Source: Sulfurovum sp.
Lineage (GTDB): Bacteria > Campylobacterota > Campylobacteria > Campylobacterales > Sulfurovaceae
Length of the DNA: 12,949 nucleotides
Reading direction: 5' to 3'
Assembly: GCA_027066595.1 (NCBI GenBank)
Contig: JAMONG010000103.1
Span: 1-12,949, forward strand
Each line of letters begins with the position of its first letter. The first letter of the stretch is position 1. The translations under genes and the position numbers were made by a program. Positions 7,368 to 12,949 of the stretch are shown here, piece after piece. The notes beneath the pieces are model-generated. The model did not search any database. It worked only from the letters and a program-made list of their open reading frames with translations, and was not told the DNA's origin.

Positions 7368-7835
7368 TTAACCACATCCACCAATTGTTACTTTCACTGG
7401 TTTAGCTGCTCTAAGGAACGACCCATCACTCATCTCTACAAGTGCTACAACATCTTGCGTACCATTAAGTTTAATTCTTGTTGCAAAATAGCCTTTACCA
7501 TTAAGTGGTGTTAACATCACATCTGCACATCTAGCATTACCATTTTTAGTACTAAGTACATGAATAGCTTTTACATGGTCTGCATCTGTCATTGGAGATT
7601 CAATATTTACTTTTACAGGTACAACTGCACCATTTTCTGCAATCTCAGGTACGGTTAAAGATACTTTTGCACTGTCTGTTACTGCTTTTCCACCAGTAAT
7701 TGCAGATACGGCTGCATCATAGCTTAAAAGATTACCACCCTTTGGTGCTTCTTTAGCCAATAGTGCTGAAGGTGTCATTGTTGCTGCTACTGCCGAAGCT
7801 GCACAAAAACTTTTTATAAAATTTCTTCTTTTCAT
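7368..7835 (-). CDS. soxY: SoxY, sulfur-carrier subunit with C-terminal GGCG arm
   Basis: SoxY carries sulfur intermediates on a cysteine at the end of a flexible C-terminal arm in the periplasm. The 155-residue product has a twin-arginine signal (KRRNFIK, residues 2-8, cleavage near 'ALLA') and ends in TIGGCG with Cys154; many homologues end GGCGG, so this arm is one glycine shorter. The core 'VPEIAENGAVVPVKVNIES' and 'IHVLSTKNGNARCADVML' matches SoxY. A second cysteine, 103, remains in the mature protein; classical SoxY has only the arm cysteine. The gene starts 14 nt after soxX with AAGGA upstream. It is paired here with a single adjacent soxZ. Confidence 0.95.
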   Translation of the reverse strand: MKRRNFIKSFCAASAVAATMTPSALLAKEAPKGGNLLSYDAAVSAITGGKAVTDSAKVSLTVPEIAENGAVVPVKVNIESPMTDADHVKAIHVLSTKNGNARCADVMLTPLNGKGYFATRIKLNGTQDVVALVEMSDGSFLRAAKPVKVTIGGCG

Positions 7836-7849
7836 TCTTTATTTCCTTT

Positions 7850-8422
7850 TTATTTTGTCTTTTTCTCAGAGAGTACATACGCTGTATAGTCACAAATTTC
7901 TTGCTCATTAAATAGCCCTGTTGTGAGGTTAACAGTCATGTGTGTATTGGCATTGTCTATTCTTGGATCTGCAATTTTTTGATACACAAACTGAGCATCT
8001 CTCACTTTTGTATCTACAAACATTGCTTTATATCCTACAAGACTAGGTCCGATATTTCCAGCCCCCTTAGAACCTTCTACATCGTGACAAGCGATACAGT
8101 TACCATACTGCTTAGGCTTCTTTTTCACTTTTCCATCTTTACCTGTCTTTTCAACAAATTTAGCAAGTCCTTCAGGAAGTTTTCCTTTGGCTTTTTTACC
8201 ATTGAGATTATTAAACATAAAATCACCTCTGGCAATTGCTTTTGGATCAGTAAGGTCACAACTCTTTGGCATTGCGTATTCTGTTGCAGCTGGGAACAAA
8301 TCTTTCTCTATCATCTTTGTTGCTTCTGGCATATCATATGCTTTTGTTAAATCTGCAGCAAATAGTGCTGAAGATGATAAAAACAATGTTGTCAAAGCTA
8401 AACATTTGATTTTTGTATGCAT
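7850..8422 (-). CDS. soxX: SoxX, monoheme cytochrome c subunit of SoxXA
   Basis: SoxX takes the electrons released when SoxA links thiosulfate to SoxY. The 190-residue protein has a signal peptide (about 1-22, cleavage 'LFA-A'), one heme motif CIACH (109-113), 'GNIGPSLVGY' shortly after as in class I cytochromes, and a likely distal Met162 in 'NTHMTVN'. The C-terminal 'NEQEICDYTAYVLS' helix matches SoxX. It is the first gene of the operon, preceded by a promoter with three regulator boxes. The ATG at 8422 has AAAAGGAG 5 nt upstream; the ATG at 8426 is out of frame. The heme count and operon order fix the identification. Confidence 0.94.
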   Translation of the reverse strand: MHTKIKCLALTTLFLSSSALFAADLTKAYDMPEATKMIEKDLFPAATEYAMPKSCDLTDPKAIARGDFMFNNLNGKKAKGKLPEGLAKFVEKTGKDGKVKKKPKQYGNCIACHDVEGSKGAGNIGPSLVGYKAMFVDTKVRDAQFVYQKIADPRIDNANTHMTVNLTTGLFNEQEICDYTAYVLSEKKTK

Positions 8423-8452
8423 TCATACTCCTTTTATAGTGTTACGATATGA

Positions 8453-8494
8453 ATAGTAACAAGGAAGTGTAAAAATAGTGTAAAAAAAGTGTAA
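8453..8494 (-). promoter_or_regulatory. sox operon promoter with three phased TTACA boxes
   Basis: On the minus strand three TTACA boxes start at exact 11-nt intervals (8494-8490, 8483-8479, 8472-8468), one per helical turn. Nine nt after the last box is TACTAT (8458-8453), four of six matches to the -10 consensus. Transcription would begin near 8446, about 24 nt before the soxX ATG. There is no good -35, which fits activator-dependent transcription by an OmpR/PhoB-type regulator such as that encoded at 9730-10389. This is the only site here with three boxes. Confidence 0.7.
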
Positions 8495-8498
8495 TATT

Positions 8499-8526
8499 TT
8501 TTATATAGTCTTATAAGTATATAAAA
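8499..8526. repeat. AT-only inverted repeat between kinase gene and soxX
   Basis: Arms TTTTATATA and TATATAAAA are perfect 9-bp inverted repeats around a 10-nt centre that is itself partly palindromic (CTTATAAG). It lies just upstream of the distal sox regulator box and about 60-90 nt after the kinase stop. It might weakly terminate the signalling operon or stimulate the sox promoter as an A/T-rich upstream element. The all-A/T stem is weak, so chance is possible. Confidence 0.35.
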
Positions 8527-8588
8527 TTGGTAACTATAAACATGATATGTTACATGAGGAAATACCTAAAATAATAAAAATACGCTAA

Positions 8589-9740
8589 CTACTTATAAAA
8601 GGTATATTTAAAAAGTGTTCCTTCATTTAATGTCGAACTCACATCCAAGTGGATGCCTTCTTCATCAATAATCTGTTTCACAATATTGAGTCCTATACCA
8701 AAGCCTCCTTTGGCTTCATTTTCGCGGTAGTACCGTGAAAATATCTTATCGATATTTTCAATACCAACGCCATAATCTTTAACCATAAAGGTAATAATGC
8801 CTTCTTGAATATAAAGTGTGATATCCACATCATTTTGATAATGACTATATTTAATTGCATTAGAGATGGTATTGTCGACAATACGTTGGAGTTTTGTTTT
8901 AGAGAAGGTGTAGATGATATCTTCTTCAATGTTTGTTTGTAGTTCTATCTCTTTTAAATTGGCAACCTCTTGAAAATAATCTACACGATTTTGTATGAAC
9001 TCACTCAAATTAATCTCTTTAGATTTATGTTCCACCCTACCTTGTTTTACCAAATAATCCATATCATTATAAATCGTTGCCAATGTTTTAGAAGCTGACT
9101 TCATACGATTAAGGTATTTATTTTCACCAAATTTATCTGCAAAGAGGTCTGCATTAAGATTAATAATACTTAGGGGTGTATTGATCTCATGCATGGAATC
9201 TTTTATAAAATTATCTAATTGTGTATTTAACTTTTCAAAAGGTTTGGAAAAGTTACGCAACAATAAAAAAGAAAAAATAAACAATGCCAACACAATAGCC
9301 AAAAGAACCGATGCCGCAAAATAATAAATTTTATTGGCAGTATGCACTGTAGAGATTAACAGATAATTTGCACCAAAATAATACCCTTTAGGCAAGGTAT
9401 AAATATAATAATAATGTTGTTCTTTTTTGTGAAAACCATCTATAAACGAGTTAGGTTCAAAATCTAAAGTACTAAACAGTGCTTTATAGTTTTTGTCATA
9501 AAGTGCGGACTGGTATTTTTTATAACGAGGAAAATGAAACACTTTATCCTTGTTATCATAGTGTTGCATAACAGCCATTATCTCTTTTGCTTGCGTCTCT
9601 AAAGAGAGTTTTACTTTTGCTTCATCAATTTGTAGTAAAAGGTAAACATAGATAACCAAAGGTGCGATAAGAAGTACTGCAAGTACAGAGGTATATCTTA
9701 AAGCATATTTACGTGCAAACTCTTCAGTATTAAAAATCAA
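8589..9740 (-). CDS. Sensor histidine kinase of the sox-adjacent two-component system
   Basis: This 383-residue kinase has two membrane segments (about 18-37 and 139-162) enclosing a periplasmic region of roughly 100 residues with no family I recognise. The H-box is 'MHEINTPL' with His184 as the phosphorylation site. The catalytic domain has the N-box around Asn294 ('NTISNAIKYS'), 'DYGVG' (322-326) and 'GGFGIGL' (345-351), so it should be active. The start is TTG at 9740: an in-frame TAG lies four codons upstream, the next ATG would remove the first membrane segment, and AGGG stands about 7 nt before the TTG. It overlaps the response regulator by 11 nt and is the last gene of the signalling operon, directly upstream of the sox promoter. 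The response regulator is its evident partner. Confidence 0.93.
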   Translation of the reverse strand: MIFNTEEFARKYALRYTSVLAVLLIAPLVIYVYLLLQIDEAKVKLSLETQAKEIMAVMQHYDNKDKVFHFPRYKKYQSALYDKNYKALFSTLDFEPNSFIDGFHKKEQHYYYIYTLPKGYYFGANYLLISTVHTANKIYYFAASVLLAIVLALFIFSFLLLRNFSKPFEKLNTQLDNFIKDSMHEINTPLSIINLNADLFADKFGENKYLNRMKSASKTLATIYNDMDYLVKQGRVEHKSKEINLSEFIQNRVDYFQEVANLKEIELQTNIEEDIIYTFSKTKLQRIVDNTISNAIKYSHYQNDVDITLYIQEGIITFMVKDYGVGIENIDKIFSRYYRENEAKGGFGIGLNIVKQIIDEEGIHLDVSSTLNEGTLFKYTFYK

Positions 9741-10389
9741 TACTGTACCCTAAACCACGCACATTCTTAATAAAATCTTTCTCAAGCTTTTTACGTAAGT
9801 TACCCACTTGCACACGTATATTTGCAGAATCTACCCATTCACCCCATACCTCTTCCCAAAACATTTCACATCCTACGACTGACCCTCTTTGCTTGATAAG
9901 AAGTTCAAGTATTTTGGTTTCTGTTTTTGCGAGAGTCACCCCTTTACCATTTAAAAGTAGTTTCATTTTTTTTACATCATACTCATAACCATAGGGCAAT
10001 TCTATGATTTCTTCATTGGAGGCAAAACATTGAAGTTTAACCACTTGTTCTACACGTAACTTTAACTCTGCCAAATCAAATGGTTTACGTATATAATCAC
10101 ATGCTCCACACTCATAACCACGGCTTAAGTCTTCTATGTCCGTAAGAGACGTGATGAAAATAGCAGGTGTTTTGTTACCATCTTTGCGTAACTGTTCAAG
10201 CATCTCAAAACCGTTAAGATCACCAGGTACTTTAACATCAAGAAGTAAAAGGTCATAGCTTTGTTCATAGATAGCATCATAGGCACTGTCTGACTGCGTA
10301 TAACAAAGCACTTCATATCCACACCCCTCCAAATATTCTCTCATACTAACTGCTAAGACTCTTTCATCTTCTAAAATGAGTATTTTCAT
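9730..10389 (-). CDS. OmpR/PhoB-family response regulator, likely sox regulator
   Basis: This 219-residue regulator has a receiver domain (1-118) with acidic residues Glu7-Asp8, phosphorylation site Asp51 in 'LLLLDVKVPG', Thr80 and Lys102 ('RKPFD'). A winged-helix DNA-binding domain (about 133-219) has the 'TKTETKILELL' start and recognition helix near 188-203 ('SANIRVQVGNLRKKLE'), ending in 'RGLGYSIDF'. Such proteins bind direct repeats one helical turn apart. Five promoters in this window, including its own, show TTACA direct repeats with an 11-nt period, making it the best candidate to bind them; that is inference. It overlaps the sensor gene by 4 nt (ATGA) and the kinase by 11 nt, with GGGGAG as ribosome binding site. 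It is not related to the transcription factors reported for alphaproteobacterial sox, such as SoxR (ArsR family). Confidence 0.94.
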   Translation of the reverse strand: MKILILEDERVLAVSMREYLEGCGYEVLCYTQSDSAYDAIYEQSYDLLLLDVKVPGDLNGFEMLEQLRKDGNKTPAIFITSLTDIEDLSRGYECGACDYIRKPFDLAELKLRVEQVVKLQCFASNEEIIELPYGYEYDVKKMKLLLNGKGVTLAKTETKILELLIKQRGSVVGCEMFWEEVWGEWVDSANIRVQVGNLRKKLEKDFIKNVRGLGYSIDF

Positions 10390-11522
10390 TTTATCTCCCC
10401 TACTTTTTTTTCTCTGTGTTTATTCGATAAAATAATATCAATTAACTCTTCTTTCGTGTACGTGCGTAAAATAGATTTGGCTTTAAACTCCAGTTCTGTT
10501 TTATCTTCTTTATGAAGCTTAGGTAACAACTCTATTAAGTCTTTATCGTATGCATTACGAAAACTGCCGTAAGGATTCTCCCATGCATTCACTACTTTTT
10601 CTATATCTTCATCTGAGAACTGGGTAAAAAATGAGATTTTGTCACTTTGTGTTTTAAAAGCATTAAGTGCATCATCTGCCACAGCAAGCATATAAATACC
10701 TATTTGTGTACCTGCCCCATTATACATAGGTTCATTCAAGTACAAAATACCATCTTCATAGGTATAGTTCTTCGTTAAAAAATCATCCCAATCCAACATC
10801 TCTATTTTGGGTAAAAATTGTTGATTAAAATTTTGATTGGCTATAACATATTCATGTACTATAGGAAAGTCGCGCATGAGTTCTGCTTTATCTAAATATT
10901 TTTCATCCATCAACGCGATAAGTTCGACACCCTTGTTACGAAGTTTAACAGAAAACTCATCAATCATTTTAATCGCTTCTAGGTAACCTATGAGTTTCAA
11001 ACCACTACGTATAGGCACAGTTGCTTTAAACGTTAATAGTCGTCCTGTTTCCATCCCCACTTTGGGTTCATTGTTTTTGTTCAAGGCATCTAGGTCATCT
11101 CTAAACCACCAAATAGGCATCCCCTCAAAGCCTTCATTCCAAGAACGTGCAAATATAAAAAAGTCTGGGGTCAAAACCTGTAGCCGTAAAGATTTTAGAT
11201 GGGTATACTTTTTAAAACGTGAAGAGATATGAGAAAGAATACTATACCCTTTAGTCTCATCAAGTGACAGTAGTGCATTTTTCAATTCTCCATCTTCAGA
11301 AAGAGCCATAGAAAAAGAGAGTAAATCAACCATTTCATAGTCTAAACCAGAGCGAAAGTTTTGAACCACACGGTCACCTAACACTTTTAACCTCTCTTCT
11401 TTATCATTTTGAACAAAAAAGATAACAGAAGCAAATAAAATAATCAACACCATAAATATAGCATAGAGTGAGATTTTATTAAAATAATATTTAAATGAAT
11501 TTTTTTTTATCAATTGAGACAT
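10386..11522 (-). CDS. Stand-alone dCache_3-like membrane sensor without kinase domain
   Basis: From the ATG at 11522 the product has 378 residues: a short cytoplasmic tail, one membrane helix (about 17-37), then a long extracytoplasmic part. The segment 'LQVLTPDFFIFARSWNEGF', followed by 'METGRLLTFKATVPIRSG' and 'GYLEAIKMI', matches the dCache_3 double sensor domain usually joined to kinases or chemoreceptors. Here no second membrane helix, HAMP, kinase or output domain follows; the last 80 residues are charged and helical. It probably detects a periplasmic ligand and signals through the kinase encoded two genes later. The frame stays open to an ATG at 11582 (398 residues), but that adds 20 residues unusual before the helix and lies in a hairpin loop; AGG precedes the 11522 ATG. 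Start uncertain, family fairly sure. Confidence 0.8.
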   Translation of the reverse strand: MSQLIKKNSFKYYFNKISLYAIFMVLIILFASVIFFVQNDKEERLKVLGDRVVQNFRSGLDYEMVDLLSFSMALSEDGELKNALLSLDETKGYSILSHISSRFKKYTHLKSLRLQVLTPDFFIFARSWNEGFEGMPIWWFRDDLDALNKNNEPKVGMETGRLLTFKATVPIRSGLKLIGYLEAIKMIDEFSVKLRNKGVELIALMDEKYLDKAELMRDFPIVHEYVIANQNFNQQFLPKIEMLDWDDFLTKNYTYEDGILYLNEPMYNGAGTQIGIYMLAVADDALNAFKTQSDKISFFTQFSDEDIEKVVNAWENPYGSFRNAYDKDLIELLPKLHKEDKTELEFKAKSILRTYTKEELIDIILSNKHREKKVGEIK

Positions 11523-11566
11523 AATTAACCTAATCATTGTGCGATACAGTACTATATCATAAATAT

Positions 11567-11592
11567 GTAGTGGGTACAGCATTACCCACTAC
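11567..11592. repeat. Perfect 10-bp hairpin in the signalling-operon leader
   Basis: GTAGTGGGTA and TACCCACTAC are perfect 10-bp inverted arms around a 6-nt loop. In the minus-strand transcript the loop contains the ATG at 11582, in frame with the sensor gene, and AAGG precedes the stem. No U-run follows, so it is not an intrinsic terminator. It could control translation of the operon or be a dimeric-protein operator just downstream of the predicted start near 11612. Confidence 0.6.
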
Positions 11593-11618
11593 CTTAACTG
11601 CTTTGGACAAGCAAGTGC

Positions 11619-11649
11619 ATTATATGCAATATTTGTAAAGATAGTGTAA
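11619..11649 (-). promoter_or_regulatory. Signalling-operon promoter, TTACA-N6-TTACA-N9-TATAAT
   Basis: On the minus strand the boxes are at 11649-11645 and 11638-11634, 11 nt apart, and 9 nt later comes a perfect TATAAT (11624-11619). Transcription would start near 11612. The same spacing as at the sox promoter suggests that the response regulator of this operon activates its own synthesis. Confidence 0.7.
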
Positions 11650-11699
11650 AAATATATAAGTTTATTCTCACTCTAAAATATTGTTATAAACAAAATTTA

Positions 11700-12023
11700 T
11701 TATTCAGAAAACCTGTTTGTGTTTTTTGCATAAACGATAGTAAAAGCATAGATAGATTCTATCCACTTATCTTCTAAAAATACTGCACTACCTGGACACA
11801 ACCTATAAACCTCTATACGAAATTTTTTATCTTCCTTAAGTCTATACCACTCTTTATACGTATGCTTTTGTGCAAAATTAGCACTTGTTGTACGACAAAC
11901 TTTTCTTAAATTTTTTTTAAAAAAAGTTTGTCCTTTTTCTGCTTCTAAAATAACTTCAGATGTAAGTTCATCCCCTAAAAGTATAGAGAAAGATAATAGA
12001 AAAAAAATATATATTTGTTTCAT
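11700..12023 (-). CDS. Small exported protein with two conserved-type cysteines
   Basis: This 107-residue protein has a signal peptide (about 1-17, 'LLSFSILLG') and a helical body 'EKGQTFFKKNLRKVCRTTSANFAQKHTYKEWYRL' with Cys43, then 'YRLCPG' with Cys76. I recognise the pattern from short Campylobacterota periplasmic proteins sometimes labelled cytochrome c, but it contains no CXXCH, so heme binding is not supported. The two cysteines could form a disulfide. The function is unknown. It is divergent from the PilJ-like gene, and both promoters carry the same regulator boxes as sox, which suggests a role in sensing or periplasmic redox. The ATG at 12023 lacks a strong ribosome binding site; there is only A-rich sequence with AAGG-like remnants. 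A weak hairpin (TTGTT-N3-AACAA, about 11681-11693) follows its stop. Confidence 0.75.
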   Translation of the reverse strand: MKQIYIFFLLSFSILLGDELTSEVILEAEKGQTFFKKNLRKVCRTTSANFAQKHTYKEWYRLKEDKKFRIEVYRLCPGSAVFLEDKWIESIYAFTIVYAKNTNRFSE

Positions 12024-12072
12024 GAAAAATAAACCTTATTATAAAATAATGACAACGCTTTAAAATCGAAAA

Positions 12073-12103
12073 ATAATACATATTTAATGTAAATTTAATG
12101 TAA
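12073..12103 (-). promoter_or_regulatory. Promoter of two-cysteine gene, TTACA-N6-TTACA-N9-TATTAT
   Basis: The boxes are at 12103-12099 and 12092-12088 on the minus strand, part of an exact tandem of the 11-mer TTTAATGTAAA on the plus strand (12083-12104). Nine nt after the proximal box is TATTAT (12078-12073), five of six matches to -10. Transcription would start near 12066, about 43 nt before the ATG. Confidence 0.65.
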
Positions 12104-12121
12104 AATTTCTCCTTCTTATTT

Positions 12122-12152
12122 TTACACTAAATTTACATTTATACACTATCAT
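12122..12152 (+). promoter_or_regulatory. Promoter of PilJ-like gene, TTACA-N6-TTACA-N9-TATCAT
   Basis: On the plus strand TTACA occurs at 12122-12126 and 12133-12137, followed after 9 nt by TATCAT (12147-12152), five of six matches to -10. Transcription would start near 12159, about 34 nt before the ATG at 12193. It stands back to back with the minus-strand promoter, the two distal boxes separated by 18 nt. Confidence 0.65.
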
Positions 12153-12192
12153 CCACACACTATTTTCTATCAATTCACTAAGGCAAAATCAT

Positions 12193-12949
12193 ATGAAATT
12201 TATTAAACACATTTGTGTCGTTTTATTTTTACTACACTCATCTTTACATGCTACATCACATAAAGATAATAAAGAAACCATACTAGCATTAGGTATGGAA
12301 ATGTCTAATATGCGAAATATGTTAAAGGCATATATTCTTATTGGTGCAAAAATAAAATATAAAAATCCTACAAAGAAGTTAAAGTCTGGTATGCAACACT
12401 ATGAAGATTTACTAGATAGTATACAAATCAAGTATCCTCAAGACACTACCATACAAACAAGTATACAAATAAGTCTCGATGCATGGATAAAAGTAAAGGG
12501 TGCGATGCAACTGGCATTAAAAAATGAAACTTTGGAGAACATGAAAAAAGGTGCTATATTTATCCATGGTAACATACGAACAGTCATTAAAGAAATGGCT
12601 CATATGAAAAAGCATTTGTTAGATAACTCACAAATAAGCCATAAAGAATCACTCAATGCCTCTATCGAGATAGCAGCTTCAGCGAGAAGACTTTCAGCCC
12701 ATTATATGATGGATTTATGGCATTTAGATGACCCAACTATTGAAAAGCATTGGAACAAAGGGTTAAAGATTTATGCTGATTCTATACGCATTCTTCAAGC
12801 TTCACCATTTACACATAACCCAAAGTTTAAAAAACTCTTAGCGAGTTGTATTAAATACCATAAGTACTTTACAAGAATGGGAGATAAACCTAAAATATTT
12901 TCTATCCTTATCGATAAAAAAGCAAATATTGTTTTTAGGCAAGCTAAAG
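12193..12949 (+). CDS. Exported protein with two PilJ-like sensor segments, 3' end beyond window
   Basis: An open frame of 252 codons starts at the ATG at 12193 and is uninterrupted to the window end. Residues 1-20 are a signal peptide ('VLFLLHSSLHA'). Two helical repeats resemble the PilJ-type N-terminal domain found in chemotaxis transducers and NarX-like nitrate sensors: residues about 29-140 begin 'ALGMEMSNMRNMLKAYIL', and residues about 155-230 contain 'ASARRLSAHYMMDLW' and 'KHWNKGLKIYADSI'. No transmembrane output helix is seen in the visible part, so it may be a soluble periplasmic sensor, or the output domain may lie beyond the edge. AAGG lies about 9 nt before the start. It is the only plus-strand gene and shares regulator boxes with sox, suggesting that it belongs to the same response. 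The frame is certain; the domain call is moderate. Confidence 0.75.
   Translation, partial: MKFIKHICVVLFLLHSSLHATSHKDNKETILALGMEMSNMRNMLKAYILIGAKIKYKNPTKKLKSGMQHYEDLLDSIQIKYPQDTTIQTSIQISLDAWIKVKGAMQLALKNETLENMKKGAIFIHGNIRTVIKEMAHMKKHLLDNSQISHKESLNASIEIAASARRLSAHYMMDLWHLDDPTIEKHWNKGLKIYADSIRILQASPFTHNPKFKKLLASCIKYHKYFTRMGDKPKIFSILIDKKANIVFRQAK

Noticed and set aside
7940..8350. Plus-strand open frame of 136 codons opposite soxX
   Set aside because: It is antisense to soxX, with Cys/His/Phe-rich low-complexity composition and no ribosome binding site.
11700..12023. Cytochrome c assignment for the two-cysteine protein
   Set aside because: No CXXCH heme motif exists; the cysteines are 33 residues apart.

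Overview
The window looks like a chromosomal piece of a sulfur-oxidising Campylobacterota (Sulfurimonas/Sulfurovum type). This rests on strong A+T richness, the one-strand soxX-Y-Z-A-B order without soxCD, a monoheme SoxA, a Campylobacterota-style OprD-like porin and 'HEINTPL' histidine kinase H-box. The genus is inference; no marker gene is present.

Almost everything is read from the minus strand, so the transcriptional order runs from high to low coordinates. (1) At the right edge a plus-strand gene, open at the window end, encodes an exported protein with two PilJ-like helical sensor segments (12193-12949). It is divergent from a small exported protein with two cysteines (11700-12023). (2) A three-gene signalling operon follows: a stand-alone dCache_3-like sensor (10386-11522), an OmpR/PhoB-family response regulator (9730-10389) and a histidine kinase (8589-9740), joined by overlaps. 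(3) The thiosulfate-oxidation operon soxX, soxY, soxZ, soxA, soxB fills 8422-4399. (4) After a 150-nt spacer rich in inverted repeats comes an accessory set: an outer-membrane porin, a SoxH-like metallo-beta-lactamase-fold protein, a cytochrome c-thioredoxin fusion and an exported DsrE-like protein, packed with 4-nt overlaps or a 7-nt gap. (5) A DUF302-like exported protein with its own promoter runs off the left edge.

How they would work together: SoxXA conjugates thiosulfate to the SoxY cysteine of SoxYZ, and SoxB hydrolyses the terminal sulfone as sulfate. Without SoxCD here, the remaining sulfane sulfur needs another route: a second locus, or sulfur transfer or storage. The thioredoxin-cytochrome, SoxH-like and DsrE-like proteins are plausible helpers for keeping the SoxY thiol usable or moving sulfane sulfur, and the porin for substrate entry.

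The main discovery is a shared promoter module. Five promoters carry, on the strand of the gene they precede, TTACA-N6-TTACA-N9-TANNAT with identical spacing. They lie before the DUF302-like gene, soxX, the signalling operon itself, the two-cysteine gene and the PilJ-like gene; soxX has a third box in the same 11-bp phase. This is the architecture of PhoB/OmpR-type activators that replace the -35 element, and the only such regulator here is the one in the adjacent operon. I infer an autoregulated sensor/regulator/kinase system controlling sox and two further exported sensor-like proteins. The porin spacer has no such boxes and shows a different promoter, an operator-like palindrome and mutually exclusive RNA hairpins.

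No stretch over 300 bases lacks a gene. I saw no tRNA, rRNA, insertion sequence or CRISPR array.
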